DNA of 64,000 nucleotides from Zygnema cylindricum (GCA_037447655.1 JBBHKE010000417.1:62001-126000), one strand, 5' to 3'. Positions 9,317-20,241 are shown, counted from the first letter of the stretch. The notes: generated from the sequence alone by a model not told the origin. Translations and numbers: made by a program.

Positions 9317-10350
9317 TGTATAAATTAAAGGTTATTTCAGTATTTTCTAGGTTTGTAAATTGCAAAAAACAAGCAGAGGCAGTTTGAGTCTAACTCCTCT
9401 CTCGAGCTTCCTCACTTTTCGCAATAACTGAAAGTTGGAGAGGGAGATAAAACCATGGCCGCCTATGCTATCACGACGGGGATAGACATTAAGTTAGTAT
9501 ATTTACCAAAAAAGATCTTGACGGACCCAAGATTTGAACCTGGTACCTGTTGTCCGTCAAGGTGGCCGGTAGCCGATTACCATAGCCAATTAGTTTAAGA
9601 TCAAGGTTAGAGAAAATATGGTTTGGTAGCTATTTAGATGATAACACGTAGGCTATTTTATTTAACACGATATTTAGACATAGTTAGAGTTTGTAATGTA
9701 CGGCGTACGAAAAATCCAAAACGGATACCGTGCATCTTGTTTCGAAGACGAAACAAATATCGCGCAAGTATTTATGACGGCCACGATTGTAATATGGCTT
9801 AATCGGACGGCCACAAAGCATGCCGAGATCACGAAATATGTTTTTGGCAGTTTGCACTCGACGTCACATCAATTGCCACGTGGCACAATCACATTGGATT
9901 ACGGAATCTCCGAGGATTACAGAAACGAATCCAAAAGTGACATCTATCGACTTGTTGGCCATATCGTACAATGGCCGTACAGAAAGTACACCGGCACTTG
10001 TACCTTTGTGTACGATACAGTATTATGATTGGTGCTATACTTCAAAAGATAGAGTTTTAGGGAGAGATATGACTTGGAAAAATTTGATAGATTGGACCCT
10101 CTCTCCCAGAGAGCTTCTGTACAAAAGGTCAATTGTGACCCTTCATAACTTAGTGCTCAGTGGAGCAAATTCAGATATTCTTTTTGTTTTTGACTCAAGG
10201 AAGTCTTGCCTTCACAGGGGTGAAGGTAGTCAGAGTTTTTGTCTGCCACAGTGGCGGTTATTCTTGCTGAAACACAAAGGTGTCAGGGTTATCCTATTGG
10301 CTTCGTAAGAGGTGCCTACTCCGAATATCTATCGAGGTCTCACAGTTGCA
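9317..10350 (+). repeat. E2 5' LTR
   Basis: 1034 bp from TGTATAAATTAAAGG to CACAGTTGCA. Similar throughout to 51290-52354 (element A). It ends with ATCGAGGTCTCACAGTTGCA: the conserved start position 20 nt from the end holds ATC rather than ATG. The leader hairpin H3 is CCTTCAC/GTGAAGG here. Confidence 0.9.
9514..9604 (-). other. tRNA-like block in E2 LTR (antisense)
   Basis: On the minus strand, TTAAACTAATTGGCTATGG (A-box-like) is followed by GGTTCAAATCT, one mismatch from a B box. It ends in a GACGGAC/GTCCGTC-type stem. The homologous block in element A is 51511-51600. Confidence 0.55.
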
Positions 10351-11018
10351 GGTTATGAGCCCACCATCTAGGGTGCCCATATTCAATGGAGCTGGCTTCA
10401 TATATTAGGAAAGTATGATGACAAAAGCTCTATGTGAGAAACAGTTTTGGGGAATAGTGAGTGGATGGGTGAGGCGTCCATCAAGTCTTGGGATACCTCC
10501 AGGGTTTACAGGAGGAAGATTCACTAGAGATGCAGATCCATCTTTTACGGAGGAGACAAAGGAAGAGGAGGTGGTGGAGAAAGGAAAGGAGAAGGAGACA
10601 ATCACACCAATAGCAACCGGTTCGGCATTCATGTCACCTATTCCGAGGAATGAGGAGAATGATATGGATACTTTGGACTACAACAATATGACGGCTAAGC
10701 ACTTCATCCTCCGCCATCTTACTCAAGGGCTTGCATCTCCTCATTTCCAAGTAGAGAGGGCATCTGATCTTTGGGTGGCTCTCATAGAGATGTACCGAAG
10801 TGGTACGATTTAGCAACAAAAGTTGGCTGATCCTAAAATTAAGAAGTATGTATACAAAGGGGGAAAGATTTTGGATTTTTGCAATGAGCTTGCTACACTT
10901 TTCATAGAACTAGAGAGTGCTGGAAATTATTTAGTGAAAAGGAAAAGGTTAACTGTTTACTGATGAAGTTTTCCGATGAGTTCGAGAACAAAATCAACCG
11001 TGTGCATGACTTGGCGAA
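10331..11018 (+). pseudogene. gag: E2 gag (truncated)
   Basis: The Gag frame enters from the LTR (ATC at the usual start position) and runs through the PBS into a Copia Gag N-terminus (F-N-G-x-G-F-I-Y), with a TAG at the expected Trp near 10407. A long frame from 10415 then encodes LWE-like and GIVSGWVRRPSS motifs, the Lys/Glu linker and the RHLTQGLASPH helix region, stopping at a TAG near 10812. Homology continues in the next frames to about 11018, where the deletion joins it to LTR sequence. There is no zinc knuckle. It is closest to the Gag of A and B. Confidence 0.8.
10351..10365 (+). other. Primer-binding site of E2
   Basis: GGTTATGAGCCCACC, 14 of 15 matches to the tRNA-iMet anticodon arm complement, directly after the LTR. 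Confidence 0.8.
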
Positions 11019-11990
11019 TGTAGAAATTAATGTTCTTTTATGTTGTTCTACAACCACCGGAGCAGGTGGAGCATCAGCAGTAGTAGTGGAAGTAGACATA
11101 ATCCCACTCACAGAAGCTTATCAAGAATCCTATTAAACAGTTGTTTTCTACAGCTCACCAAATCTGATACAATGAACCAAACTACTTCAAACTATAAAGC
11201 AGTATAGAATATCACAAAGACTGACAACTCCCAAAGTTTCAGCTCAATTGATCCAACATACATCAAGATATGCAACTCAGAAGTTTCCCAAAAACAGTCT
11301 GCAGATTACACAGTCTGGAAGTCTGGATACATAAAATGTTCTACGTCCCAAGTCTTATACTCTTCACTTAGTTGTACTTCTACATAGTGCTGTGCCGCTG
11401 ATACAAGTGGTCCTACAAGATACGTCCAAAAGAACTAAACTGCCACTAAGGTCAAGTGCACCTAATCACTAATCTATCTTTGCACACTCAATATGACTAA
11501 GAATCCTATACAGGTTATTTAATCAAATACTTGTCGGCCTGGCTTAGTGAATCTCGTCCGTTGACTTGATTCGAATCAACCGCAGTAGCGCAGTTCAATT
11601 CCTGATTATATTCAAACATATCCGCAGCTTCGTAGCAGCTACGTTATCACATACAAAAGTTTGTCGCAGCTGCGTTTGTCTTGCTGCGTAGCAACAACGT
11701 TGTTATGTACCAAAATATCCGCAGTTGCGTTTGACCCGTTGCGTCGCAGGCTGCGGTTGTCCGTACAGATCATATCAAAAATAACCGCAGTTGCGCGTGT
11801 TCCATCTGCGTCGCAGCTGCATTGTCGGTGCCAAAAACCTGTACTGTGATTCAAGTGATGACGCGTGTCCATATAGATCTATTTTTCCGCCGTCCTATAA
11901 ATTTGCTGAGACTTAAAGCTTTTCTAAAACAACAATCGCCACATCGGATGACATGTGGCGAAATGACATTGGATCGCGGCATCTCCGAGA
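11019..11990 (+). repeat. E2/A-family LTR scraps split by the F2 solo LTR
   Basis: 11019-11040 is the first 22 bp of an A-family LTR. 11935-11990 (CGCCACATCGG.., ATCTCCGAG) matches an internal part of the same LTR (compare 9869-9915). The F2 LTR lies between them. The middle of the E2-family LTR is missing, so the site was also deleted, and no TSD remains around F2. Confidence 0.6.
11041..11934 (-). repeat. F2: solo LTR of the F family
   Basis: Begins TGTTGTTCTACAACC, the same start as F at 15531, and ends TAAAACAACA. Read on the minus strand, its last ~70 nt encode MSTSTTTADAPPAP.., matching the equivalent place in F; these are probably the first gag codons inside the LTR. It includes an array of CCGCAGTTGCG-type palindromes (11576-11825). 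No internal region or matching LTR is nearby, so I call a solo LTR. Confidence 0.65.
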
Positions 11991-12328
11991 CAAAAGTGTG
12001 CTTTCGGAGGTAAGAGGGATCCACCCGAGGATGGGTGGATCATAGACTTAGGGGCTTCAATGCATATGTGCAAAGATAAGGGGTGTTTCACTAAACTGAG
12101 AAAGATCCCAACAGTTGAGATAGAGTACGGAGATGGTAGAGTAGAAACCACAAGTCTTATTGGAACTGTTGACTTGAAGGTTCTAGTTGATGGAAAGGCC
12201 TCAATTGTAAGACTCTCAAACGTTATTTACATTCCACAGCTTAGCAAGAACCTAGTCTCAACAGTTGTCCTAGATGAAAAAGAGTTTGCAACAGGAGTTA
12301 GGAAAGGAATCTATACAGCAAGCTTTGT
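11987..12328 (+). pseudogene. E-family pol fragment (protease to spacer)
   Basis: Starts at GAGACAAAAGTGTGC and encodes the cysteine-containing pre-protease segment, the protease signature DSGAS with MHMC, the GDGRVETT strand and the LVSTVVL region. It stops at 12328 where LTR sequence of element G begins. Its closest relative here is element E (57180-57440), including the same KRDPPEDGW peptide. The left border is a microhomology join to an A-family LTR scrap. Confidence 0.8.
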
Positions 12329-13140
12329 CACTGTCAACAAAAGGTTGAGTCCGGCAGGACTCGAACCTCCGACCGGCAGAGCAAGGCGTAGCCGTTAGCT
12401 CTAGATAGTCTGTCGTAGAAGTCCGTTAGGATACATTAGGTTTGGAAAAAAATTAAACATTGTTACGTTTATGAATTTGATTAACGGAATGATGAACGAA
12501 GGAACATAGAACCAATTACTATATAGTGCGAACATCATCTCGCATGAAAACAAATCAATCGGACATTTGTTTTTGACGGCGGACATTTAATGTCAGATTT
12601 AATCTGACAGTGTATATCACTGCCAAGATCGCGGAATGGTCACTTTGGCGTTTATAGATGTGGCATGACATGGCGCCACGCGGAGGGATGACATTTGGTC
12701 GCAGGAATTCCAGCCAACGTAAGGACAAGTTAAAAGTGGACACGGGTCCACTTAATGGCGTTGCCGTTCATAGGCCGTACATAAAGTTCACCGGCCATAG
12801 TATTTTTCTGTACCCTACAGTGATCTAATTGGTTCGTACTTCAAAAGATAGGGGTTGCGAGAGGGATTTAGGACTTAGAGAATTTGGTAGATAGGTACCT
12901 CTCTCCCTTTCAGAGTTTGTATAAACTTGGCTTTTTGCGGACTTATAACTAATCGGCTGGTTGGCCGTTTTAAGAGATTTTGTTTAATACGGACTCAGGG
13001 TAGTCCAGGCTGCATAGTGGTGCAGTCAAACTGTTATTTTGCCTTCCTGGACAGCAGTGGTTGTGGCTTGAAGTGGGTTAGATAAATAGTATATAGAGGC
13101 TTCCTGTATTCTGTGGTCCTATAGAGGTCACAGAATTGCA
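12328..13140 (+). repeat. G 5' LTR (5'-truncated)
   Basis: Matches the reverse complement of I1 LTRs from their ~190th base to the end, finishing CAGAATTGCA. The start position 20 nt from the end is ATA (ATAGAGGTC) instead of ATG. Confidence 0.85.
12341..12420 (-). other. tRNA-like block with a perfect B box in G LTR
   Basis: Minus strand reads GAGCTAACGGCTACGCC, then GGTTCGAGTCC, which matches the Pol III B-box consensus RGTTCRANYCC exactly. A GTCCGGCAGGAC-type T-arm surrounds it. The best preserved of the LTR tRNA-like blocks. Confidence 0.65.
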
Positions 13141-14210
13141 GGTTATGGGCCCACCCTCTAGGGTTCCCACCTTCAATGGATCTGGGTTCATCTATTGGGA
13201 AGCCATAATGATAGGATCTTTGTGCGAAAAAACGATACTGGGGTATTGTCAATGGACAAGTGAAACGTCCACCAAGATTTAGAGGAGTAGGGTTTCTTGC
13301 AGCAACGGCTGCCTCAGCGGAGGAGGCAGATGATGGGGACAGCAGTGTGTCCGAAAAGGGGAAAGGGAAGGAGACACCCCTCACTCCTATTGCCTCAGTC
13401 CCAGGAGCGGCGACCGTGAAGACGACGGAGAACGATACTTAAATGTTGGAGGATGTAAACATGGTTGCCAAGAACTTCATTCTGAGGCACCTCACTCAAG
13501 CTTTGGCCACTCCTCATCTTCACATTTACAAGGCCGAGGAGTTGTGGGTGACTTTGGTGGAGATTTATAGAGTTGGAACTATTCAGGAGCTCCAGTTGGC
13601 TGAGCAAAAGCTAGTGAGTTACACTTACAAAGGAGGAAATATGTTAGATTACTGTAATGATCTTTCTTGTTTATTTATGGAGATGTAAATGCCGGGTGGA
13701 CAGGTAAAATGAAAATGAAGGTTAACACCCTTATCATGAAGTTACCAAATGAGTACGAGAACATATGTATTGAGTACGAAAATGGCTGATAGTTCATAGA
13801 AATGGAAAACACTGGTCAGCATAATACTTGTGCAGGAAAACACAATGGAGATTAGGAGAGGAGGAAAGAGCATTCAAGCTTTAGCAGCAAGAGGGGACTA
13901 ATGGGGGAAGGACCCGAAGAAATCGTACAAAAGGGAAAGAGATCATTTTGGAGGATTGAGGCCCCCAAAGGGTCTTTGTCATTTTTGCAAAAAGCCAAGA
14001 CACTTCATCGTTTCTATCAAGCTGTCAAAGTTGAGGCTCCAAGAGAACCGTAGATGGGGTTCTCCCGGAGGGAAGAAAAAGGCACTTGTGGTTACAAAAG
14101 TGCTAGGAGAAACCTAGGATGAGTCAACTGAGGAGGATGGGGAGCTTCTTCTTGACGAGAATCTGGAAGAGAAGGAGATCCCTCGGAGATAAAAATGAGC
14201 ATTTGGAGCA
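13121..14210 (+). pseudogene. gag: G gag (broken)
   Basis: Reads from ATA at 13121 through the PBS into GPPSRVP.FNGSGFIYWE. A frameshift near 13230, a TAA at 13440 and a TAA near 13686 break it, but the linker, the helical NFILRHLTQALATPH region (about 13470-13520) and a degraded zinc knuckle (CHFCKKPRHF, about 13978-14010) follow in order. The knuckle has lost its last Cys. The downstream acidic tract lies near 14125-14160. Confidence 0.8.
13141..13155 (+). other. Primer-binding site of G
   Basis: GGTTATGGGCCCACC, 15 of 15 to the complement of the initiator tRNA-Met anticodon arm, immediately after the LTR end. Confidence 0.85.
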
Positions 14211-14214
14211 ATTC

Positions 14215-15265
14215 GGGAAGCTCCACAGGAAGGATGGATCATCGACTCAGGTGCATCGATGCATATGTGTCGTGATAAGGAACTCTTCAATAAGCAAAGA
14301 TAGATCCCTACTAAAGAGATAGAGTATGGGGATGGGAGAGTGGTTACAACAGATCTAGTAGGATCAGTAGATCTGAAAGTCTTAGTGGAGGGTAAGACGT
14401 CTATACTTACATTCTCAAATGTACTCTACATTCCCCAGCTAAGTAAAAATCTTGTCTCTACGTCTGTGTTAGATGACAAAGAGTTTGATACCTTCACTAG
14501 AAAGGGAGTCTTTACTGCTAAGTATGGGGATGAAGTTTACTTCACGGCTGATAAGGGTAGCCAAGGAATTTTTAGGCTTAACCTGAGTAATGAAAAGAAG
14601 AATGCTTACTATGTTGGTGTTCCTAAGTTGATGATTTGGCATAAGCAATTGGGGCATGTACATTTTGATAGGTTGATGGAAATAAAAAAGCTTGGGGTAG
14701 TAGAAGGTATTCAGTTTGGGGATAATGAAATGATGGATAATTGTAGTGGCTGTGCTCAAGGTAAGGCTCACAGACTTCCCTTTCCCGAATTCGCTACATA
14801 TAGAGGTGAGAAAGTATTAGATTTGGTCCACTCAGATATTTGGGGACTTGCAAAAGTACCTTCAGTTGGAGGAAAAAGGTTTATAATCACAATAAGCGAT
14901 GACTGATCTAGATACTCTAGAGTATACTTTCTAAAAACAAAGTCTGGAGCATAAACTTACTTCAAAGAATATAAAGCATGGATTGAGAAGTTGCATGGAA
15001 CCCCCATTAAGAGGATAAGGATTGATAATTGGGGGGATTATACATCTAACCAGTTTGAGGAATATTTGAGAGATGAGGGAGTACAACACCAAAAAACGAT
15101 ACCATATAGCTCGGAACAAAATGGGGTAGGTGAAAGGTTGAATCGAACACTAGGAGATAGTGCATGCAGTATGTTGGCCAAAAAGAAGATAGGAAAGAGA
15201 TTTTGGGCAGAAGCAATGAATAGTGCCAACTACATTTAGAATAGAGTCCTTACCTCAGTTGTAAA
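14215..15265 (+). pseudogene. pol: G pol: protease and integrase (truncated)
   Basis: The protease DSGAS is at about 14245. A long frame (14340-14906) carries the rest of the protease, the spacer, and the HHCC integrase finger (WHKQLGH about 14635, CSGCAQGK about 14743), then the first catalytic Asp (HSDIWG). A TGA follows at 14904. A second frame (14991-15239) contains the second Asp region (IDNWGDYTS, where the family has SDNGGEYTS), and the Glu in EQNGVGERLNR. Homology ends near 15265. Confidence 0.85.
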
Positions 15266-15273
15266 GAGAGTGG

Positions 15274-15530
15274 TCCTCCATAAACCACCAAATGTTCACT
15301 CTGGTGCATCGGCTCGAATGTGAGCCGTCCGATGTGAAACTAACGCATTAAATCTCGTACGTTTAAAAAAATGTCATTTCATTCATTCCAAGCGTCCCCG
15401 TTAATTTCGTGTATATGAGCTGATCCCATGTACTCTCCGTTTTGAATCCGTTAATGGAACACATCCAGCTGTACATCCTTAAATGCATATCATACCCTAT
15501 GTGTTTAACGCTTTATCAAGACCTAATGGA
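15274..15530 (-). repeat. D 3' LTR, left segment
   Basis: Matches 62290-62570 of the intact D LTR (CCAAATGTTCACTCTGG onward). It stops at ATGGA (15526-15530), the target duplicated by F, and resumes after 31761. The join is inside the tRNA-like block of this LTR. Confidence 0.8.
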
Positions 15531-17341
15531 TGTTGTTCTACAACCACAGTTGCCAGAGGAGAAAGAGCAGTAGTAGTAGAAGTAGACATGGAAAACAACA
15601 GAAACTATGAAGCACCTTCTCAACAGCCAACTTTCAGCTTACACAAAATATGACTCAAAATGCTAATATACCTCAAATTTCTCACACTAATACACAATAG
15701 AGTAAAATGACAATTTCCAAATTTGCACCCCAAATGACAAAGTAAACCATAAGACATGACTCGTGGAAGTTTCCCAAAAATTATCATTAAAATGTCATAA
15801 TCCCAAAACTAGATGATACAAAATTTCCTAAGTCCTAAACTATATACTCAGAGTGTGTATCTACTGGTCACACTTATACGGGTGGTCTTACTACTATCCT
15901 GACTTACGACAAACTATACAACCTGTATGTCATTGTACAAGGAGTACCCTCAAAAGCCTAGTTAATACTTGCTGTTTAATGAACGATGTAATCAATAAAT
16001 TCTAATGCACTAAATGCCAACAATGTGTTTTCCAAATATTTACAAATAGCCACCATACAATTTATGTTGCCGACGCTTAGTCAGCATTAATCATAAAAGT
16101 CGAGATAAATGTTGGTCAGAGGTATAGACACTTTGAGGGCGTACGGCGCACTTGGTCATTGTGGTCCCCACTTTAATTGCGTCCGTCGAATTGGTTTGTA
16201 TCGACGACTTACTTTAGATCTCTCACAATTCTTCTCTTGGATGTTCGGCTTAGTCCTCGTCCGTCCGATTTCGCGTCCGTGGACACGATTCGAAATCAAT
16301 GATCATAGTCGAAATCGTACCATTCATATCCAAATTTTTCGGTCAACATTCTGTTGGTTTTGGAAACCTTTAGTCCTCTCTATATCTCGTGTGTGAGAGA
16401 GTCTAGAATTAGCCAGTTTTTTTTGTGTATAGACTGAGTTGACGTAGACAAGATGTGGTGTGGTATTAAACTCTAAAGGGAGTTCATAGATTTGGTACAC
16501 TCTATGTACACGTGTTGGTCCGTGGGGAAGTCAATCTTGGTTGAGTTGGTTGACAAAGTACATATTAACTTGAGGGACCAGATTTACACGTGGAGGTTCA
16601 TCTTCGGTGACGAATGAATACGCGGACGGTGGACAGAGTTCGCCGTCATTTTTGGAAAAGAAATATTGACCGAACCGTAATTTCAGTGGAATAGCTTTAA
16701 CTGCGTATTTTAGCAGCGGCTAGGGTTAAGGATTGATGTAAATACTTGTACGGTAGATGGTGGGGTTAAGTTTGATTAATGTTTAGTGTAGCAACACACC
16801 GCGATTAATGTGGTACGGTTTGGATCAGCTGTAGGTTCACTTTGTTTATGTAGGACTTAGAATATTTTGGAGTTAGGATTTTAGTGAATGGAAAACTGCG
16901 AAGCAGTTTTTGTGTCCTTTTGAATTGCAAGATCATTGTGATCTTTTGGCACAACCCTAGTAAATTCTGCATTTGGTGTCTTTGTTATACTTTTTATATT
17001 GTGGCAAATTTGAAGACCTAGTGTGTGTCTGGTTTGCTTTGGGCTTCATTGTGAAGTCAGTCTTTTTGTGGTTTTCGTGAGAGTTTCCTCTTTTATAATC
17101 TGAATATTATGGCAACTGCTGGTGCTTGTTCTTCCTCCTCTAGGTCACCAGTTGCCTCAAATCAACACATTCCGTTCATCTAATCTAGCAAATCCACTCG
17201 TCCACCGCGTGATGCGTGTAACTAGATGTCGGCGCTACTCTGTAAAACCTGCATACACCTTTCTTGTCCACACGCGTCCCTATAGAGATACAATACACTC
17301 TATTGTACTTCTGCTACCGTAACACTAATAAAGGAAAGCAT
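15531..17341 (-). repeat. F 3' LTR, left segment
   Basis: Together with 23721-23808 it makes an LTR of about 1.9 kb. The minus strand of 15531-15593 encodes MSTSTTTALSPLATVVVE, as in F2. The stretch 16390-17130 has no match to the related X1 LTRs and ends in a plus-strand ATGGCAACTGCTGGTGC that opens a short Ser-rich frame; I cannot identify it. Confidence 0.65.
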
Positions 17342-20241
17342 TGTTGTCCATAGCCTATTTCAGCCATGGATTACTCACAGAAGACACCCACAGACTACCC
17401 CAAACAACTGTGTTTCAGACAGCGCAGATCACTCCACAATACTTAAAAGTAATTCAAACAACACCAGTATACATTATATATTGGACAATATAACTTCCCA
17501 AAATTAGAGCCAGATACACAAAGGATTCCACGAGATAGGAGCACCAGAGTTTCCCAAAAACAGTTGACAACTTACCTACTTAGCGAGGTAGACTCCTCAC
17601 AGAATTCTACATGAAAATTAGAACAGAATAAAACTACACACATATATATTTTCTATATCATACAACATCCACAAAAACTTTCATATCAAGATATAAATCA
17701 GAGTGATGACACTGACACGTTAAATATGCAGAAAAACAGTCTGCCATAACTTTGATAAACTCAGCTGATTATAAAATAAAACTAAGTCCTACAAGTTTAT
17801 ACTCACAAAGTTATCTACTGAGACCTAAACTAATAAAATAACTACACGTATAATTAAGTACTCTACTAAATAAAGACAATGTACGTCAACGGTACGTCTA
17901 CTGTACCAGAGGTATGTCCAAACACTAATTATGACTTTTATCTAATTTCACTATTGTAACACTAAAAGCTAATTCACTACATACAAATTATAGTTGTTTC
18001 AGATATTTACAAATACAAGCCGTACATGAATTGTGCAACTTGCTTAGTCAGCAATTAGTGAATCCGTCCAAACGACTATAACAGTCCGTACAAGTCAACT
18101 TCGAATTTGCGGATCGCCGTTTGTCAAGCACGTGTGCATTTTCGCCACATTTGCACTCCCAGGAGTTCCGGGGCTTCATTCCACTTTGTACGGACTCTAG
18201 CGTACGGAAAAGGAAGAGGAGAATCAGCCGGATCAGATCTTTCTATTTTCATCCTGGAACACTACGCAATTTAGTTCACCTTAAACGGAGGTCGAACTGA
18301 GGAGTTGGTCCGGTGCAAAGTGTCTGATCCATTATAGTGTGTGTTCTATGTAGCTCTAGTAGAGGGATACCTTAGAGAACGACACGTAACATTTGAGATT
18401 ATCCCGTAGATCTTACTGTTAGCTGTCAGTATGATGTTAGTTCAGGCCCAACCACCGGGCAAAGCATTTATGACGTTGGGACAAAGTTAGGCGGTTTCAC
18501 GTCAAGTCAGAACTTTGTTTCCATTTTGTGTGTTATAGGAGGACCCTCGGCCGCTAATCCAGCCGGGACCAGTCGTCTAATTTTTAGCCCTGAGTGTAGT
18601 ACAGTCTGTTTTGTCTTATGTAAGTACGATAACAATTGCTGGCCGCTGATTGGCTTGTCACATTGCTTTGACTATGGAACTTGCAGTAGGACAAACTCTG
18701 GTTGTATAAGGCACATGGGGCCGAAGGAGACAGGTTGCTTTTTTAGTAATGTCTCTTGAGAAAACCCCCAGAGAATTAAATCAATCTTTCTGTTGGAGAA
18801 CGGTTGCATTGTGTCGTTGACTCTATTGCCATCTTTGTTTTGGATTGTCTTTTGTGGAGACCGTAGCACGGGTGGGTAGTTGGCACTATCTCCTCTTTGG
18901 GCGGTTTGGACTTTCGCTGTTTGAAACTAAGAAGAGTCTTGTCGGATCCTTGCGGTGGAACCGGGAGGGGTGAGGGAGACTCATACCGGTCTTCGGGGCC
19001 ATTGGGAGAGGTTTTCTTCTGCTGAGTTTGGTCATCGTTGCACTCCGGGGTATGTGAATTCGCTTCACCATTATCATTCATTTCTATCTTTAATTCCATT
19101 CTCTGGGGCAAGGTGATATTGTTTAATCTGTAAAGCCGATATTTGTTATTTCTATATTTCTGCGTGGGAGTTATTTGCACACTGTTGTGGTCATCTTTGG
19201 GTTTGTCTGGAGTTTTTGCGGAAAGGATCGGACGACTCTCATTTCCTTCCTATTCTTTGGAGAGTAGCTGGGAGTGTGGCATTTAGTGGGCTTCCAGCGG
19301 AGTAGCACCAATCTGGGGGGGGGGTACAGGGTACCTTTTCTTTTCCACTCCATTCCTCCTTACTATCTATGCATATCCCTTGGGGGGGGGTAATGAACAG
19401 AGATGGGCATTATCATGGATCCAAGGAAGCATCAGCATTTGGGGTGGATTGCAGGTTTCTCATGCACACCTCCTTGGACATATAACCTGGACCTCTCGGT
19501 TCCCAGGCACGCTCGACACGTTAGATGTAGAGTAAATCTTATCTGTGGATGACACGCGTCCAGTAACTTTGTCCCAATGTGGTCCCACTTCGATTCGAGT
19601 CTGTCAACTCGATTCGTATCCTCCGTTCGTTTTTATCGCGTGTGTCAGCATAGGTCACATAAGTCCAACTGAGTGTGGTCGTGTGGTACGAAGCACCTGA
19701 GTGCGTACGGCGTGCTTCTTCACTTGTGGTCCAACGTGAATCGTGTCTGTCGACAAGATTCGAATCAACGGTCATTATGATAGATCGTACCATCTATTTC
19801 CTTTAAATGTAATTCAGATTATGTCCGTCCGATTATGCGAATCCATTTGTTCGATGTACGACACGTGTAAATGGTTGTAGGGACTTTTCCGTAAAACCTG
19901 TATAGTCTTCGAATGCCGACACGTGTCGTTGCAAAAGTACAATATACTCAAGACTACTTCTGCTACTGTCATACTATATATGGTAAGTATTACATCTTGC
20001 TTCCTTAAAATATTCTAAGTCCTAAAAGTCTCCGCTCACAGCCTCATCTACTGAGGACTAAAGCTTTCAAATTACAACACTCCCCTAAAACTTTAGACTC
20101 GGTACCTCACTCCGTCTGCAAATCTTTCTATTGTAATGAAAGTATATACAAAAGCAAGAACTTAGAAAATATTCAAAGTTAAAACAAAATTCCCTCTCAC
20201 AACTTCTACTACTAAACATCCTAGACTTTACAAAAACAACG
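17342..20241 (-). repeat. X1 3' LTR (long form, 2.9 kb)
   Basis: Matches 22248-23715 except for an extra ~1.4 kb at 18119-19520. The gag start codon ATG reads on the minus strand at 17365-17367. Confidence 0.75.
18119..19520. other. 1.4-kb GC-richer block present in only one X1 LTR
   Basis: Bounded by CGTT on both sides: the short LTR has a single CGTT at 23026-23029. This is the footprint of a microhomology deletion from the right LTR, although a TSD-less insertion in the left one cannot be excluded. The block has two G10-like runs (about 19315-19324 and 19382-19390). Its longest frame is a minus-strand 134-codon Ser/Pro/Lys-rich frame (18776-19180) without recognisable domains. Composition differs clearly from the AT-rich neighbours. 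Confidence 0.5.

Larger units (their letters stand above)
9317..11018 (+). mobile_element. Copia element E2 (5' LTR and gag only)
   Basis: Complete 5' LTR (9317-10350), PBS and most of gag. At 11018 gag stops inside the capsid helix region and is followed at once by TGTAGAAATTAATG, the start of an LTR of the same family (compare 32524). Protease to RNase H have thus been deleted. It interrupts the Gypsy RT. The family is the same as element A. Confidence 0.8.
12328..15268 (+). mobile_element. Copia element G (I family), 5' part
   Basis: A 5'-truncated LTR (12328-13140), an exact PBS, gag and pol as far as the integrase catalytic domain. It ends at about 15268, where D-family LTR sequence begins. 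Same family as I1 (24852-31192), opposite strand. The remainder of pol and the 3' LTR are absent. Confidence 0.8.

Noticed and set aside
11639-11872. Overlapping open frames on both strands in the F2 LTR
   Set aside because: They arise from the GC-rich CCGCAG palindromes, which lack stops in several frames; no protein family resemblance.
12341-12420. A genuine tRNA gene on the minus strand
   Set aside because: B box is perfect but acceptor and D stems do not pair, no anticodon arm of the right shape is clear, and the sequence lies at the same place in every LTR of its family.
17109-17200. Start of a plus-strand gag (MATAGACSSSSRS..)
   Set aside because: The frame stops after about 24 codons and no PBS or LTR end could be placed; I mention it only as unidentified sequence in F's LTR.
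19311-19400. Two G-runs as polypurine tracts marking ends of Gypsy elements inside X1's LTR
   Set aside because: No LTR start with a partner copy follows either run, and no RT or integrase frame is adjacent.
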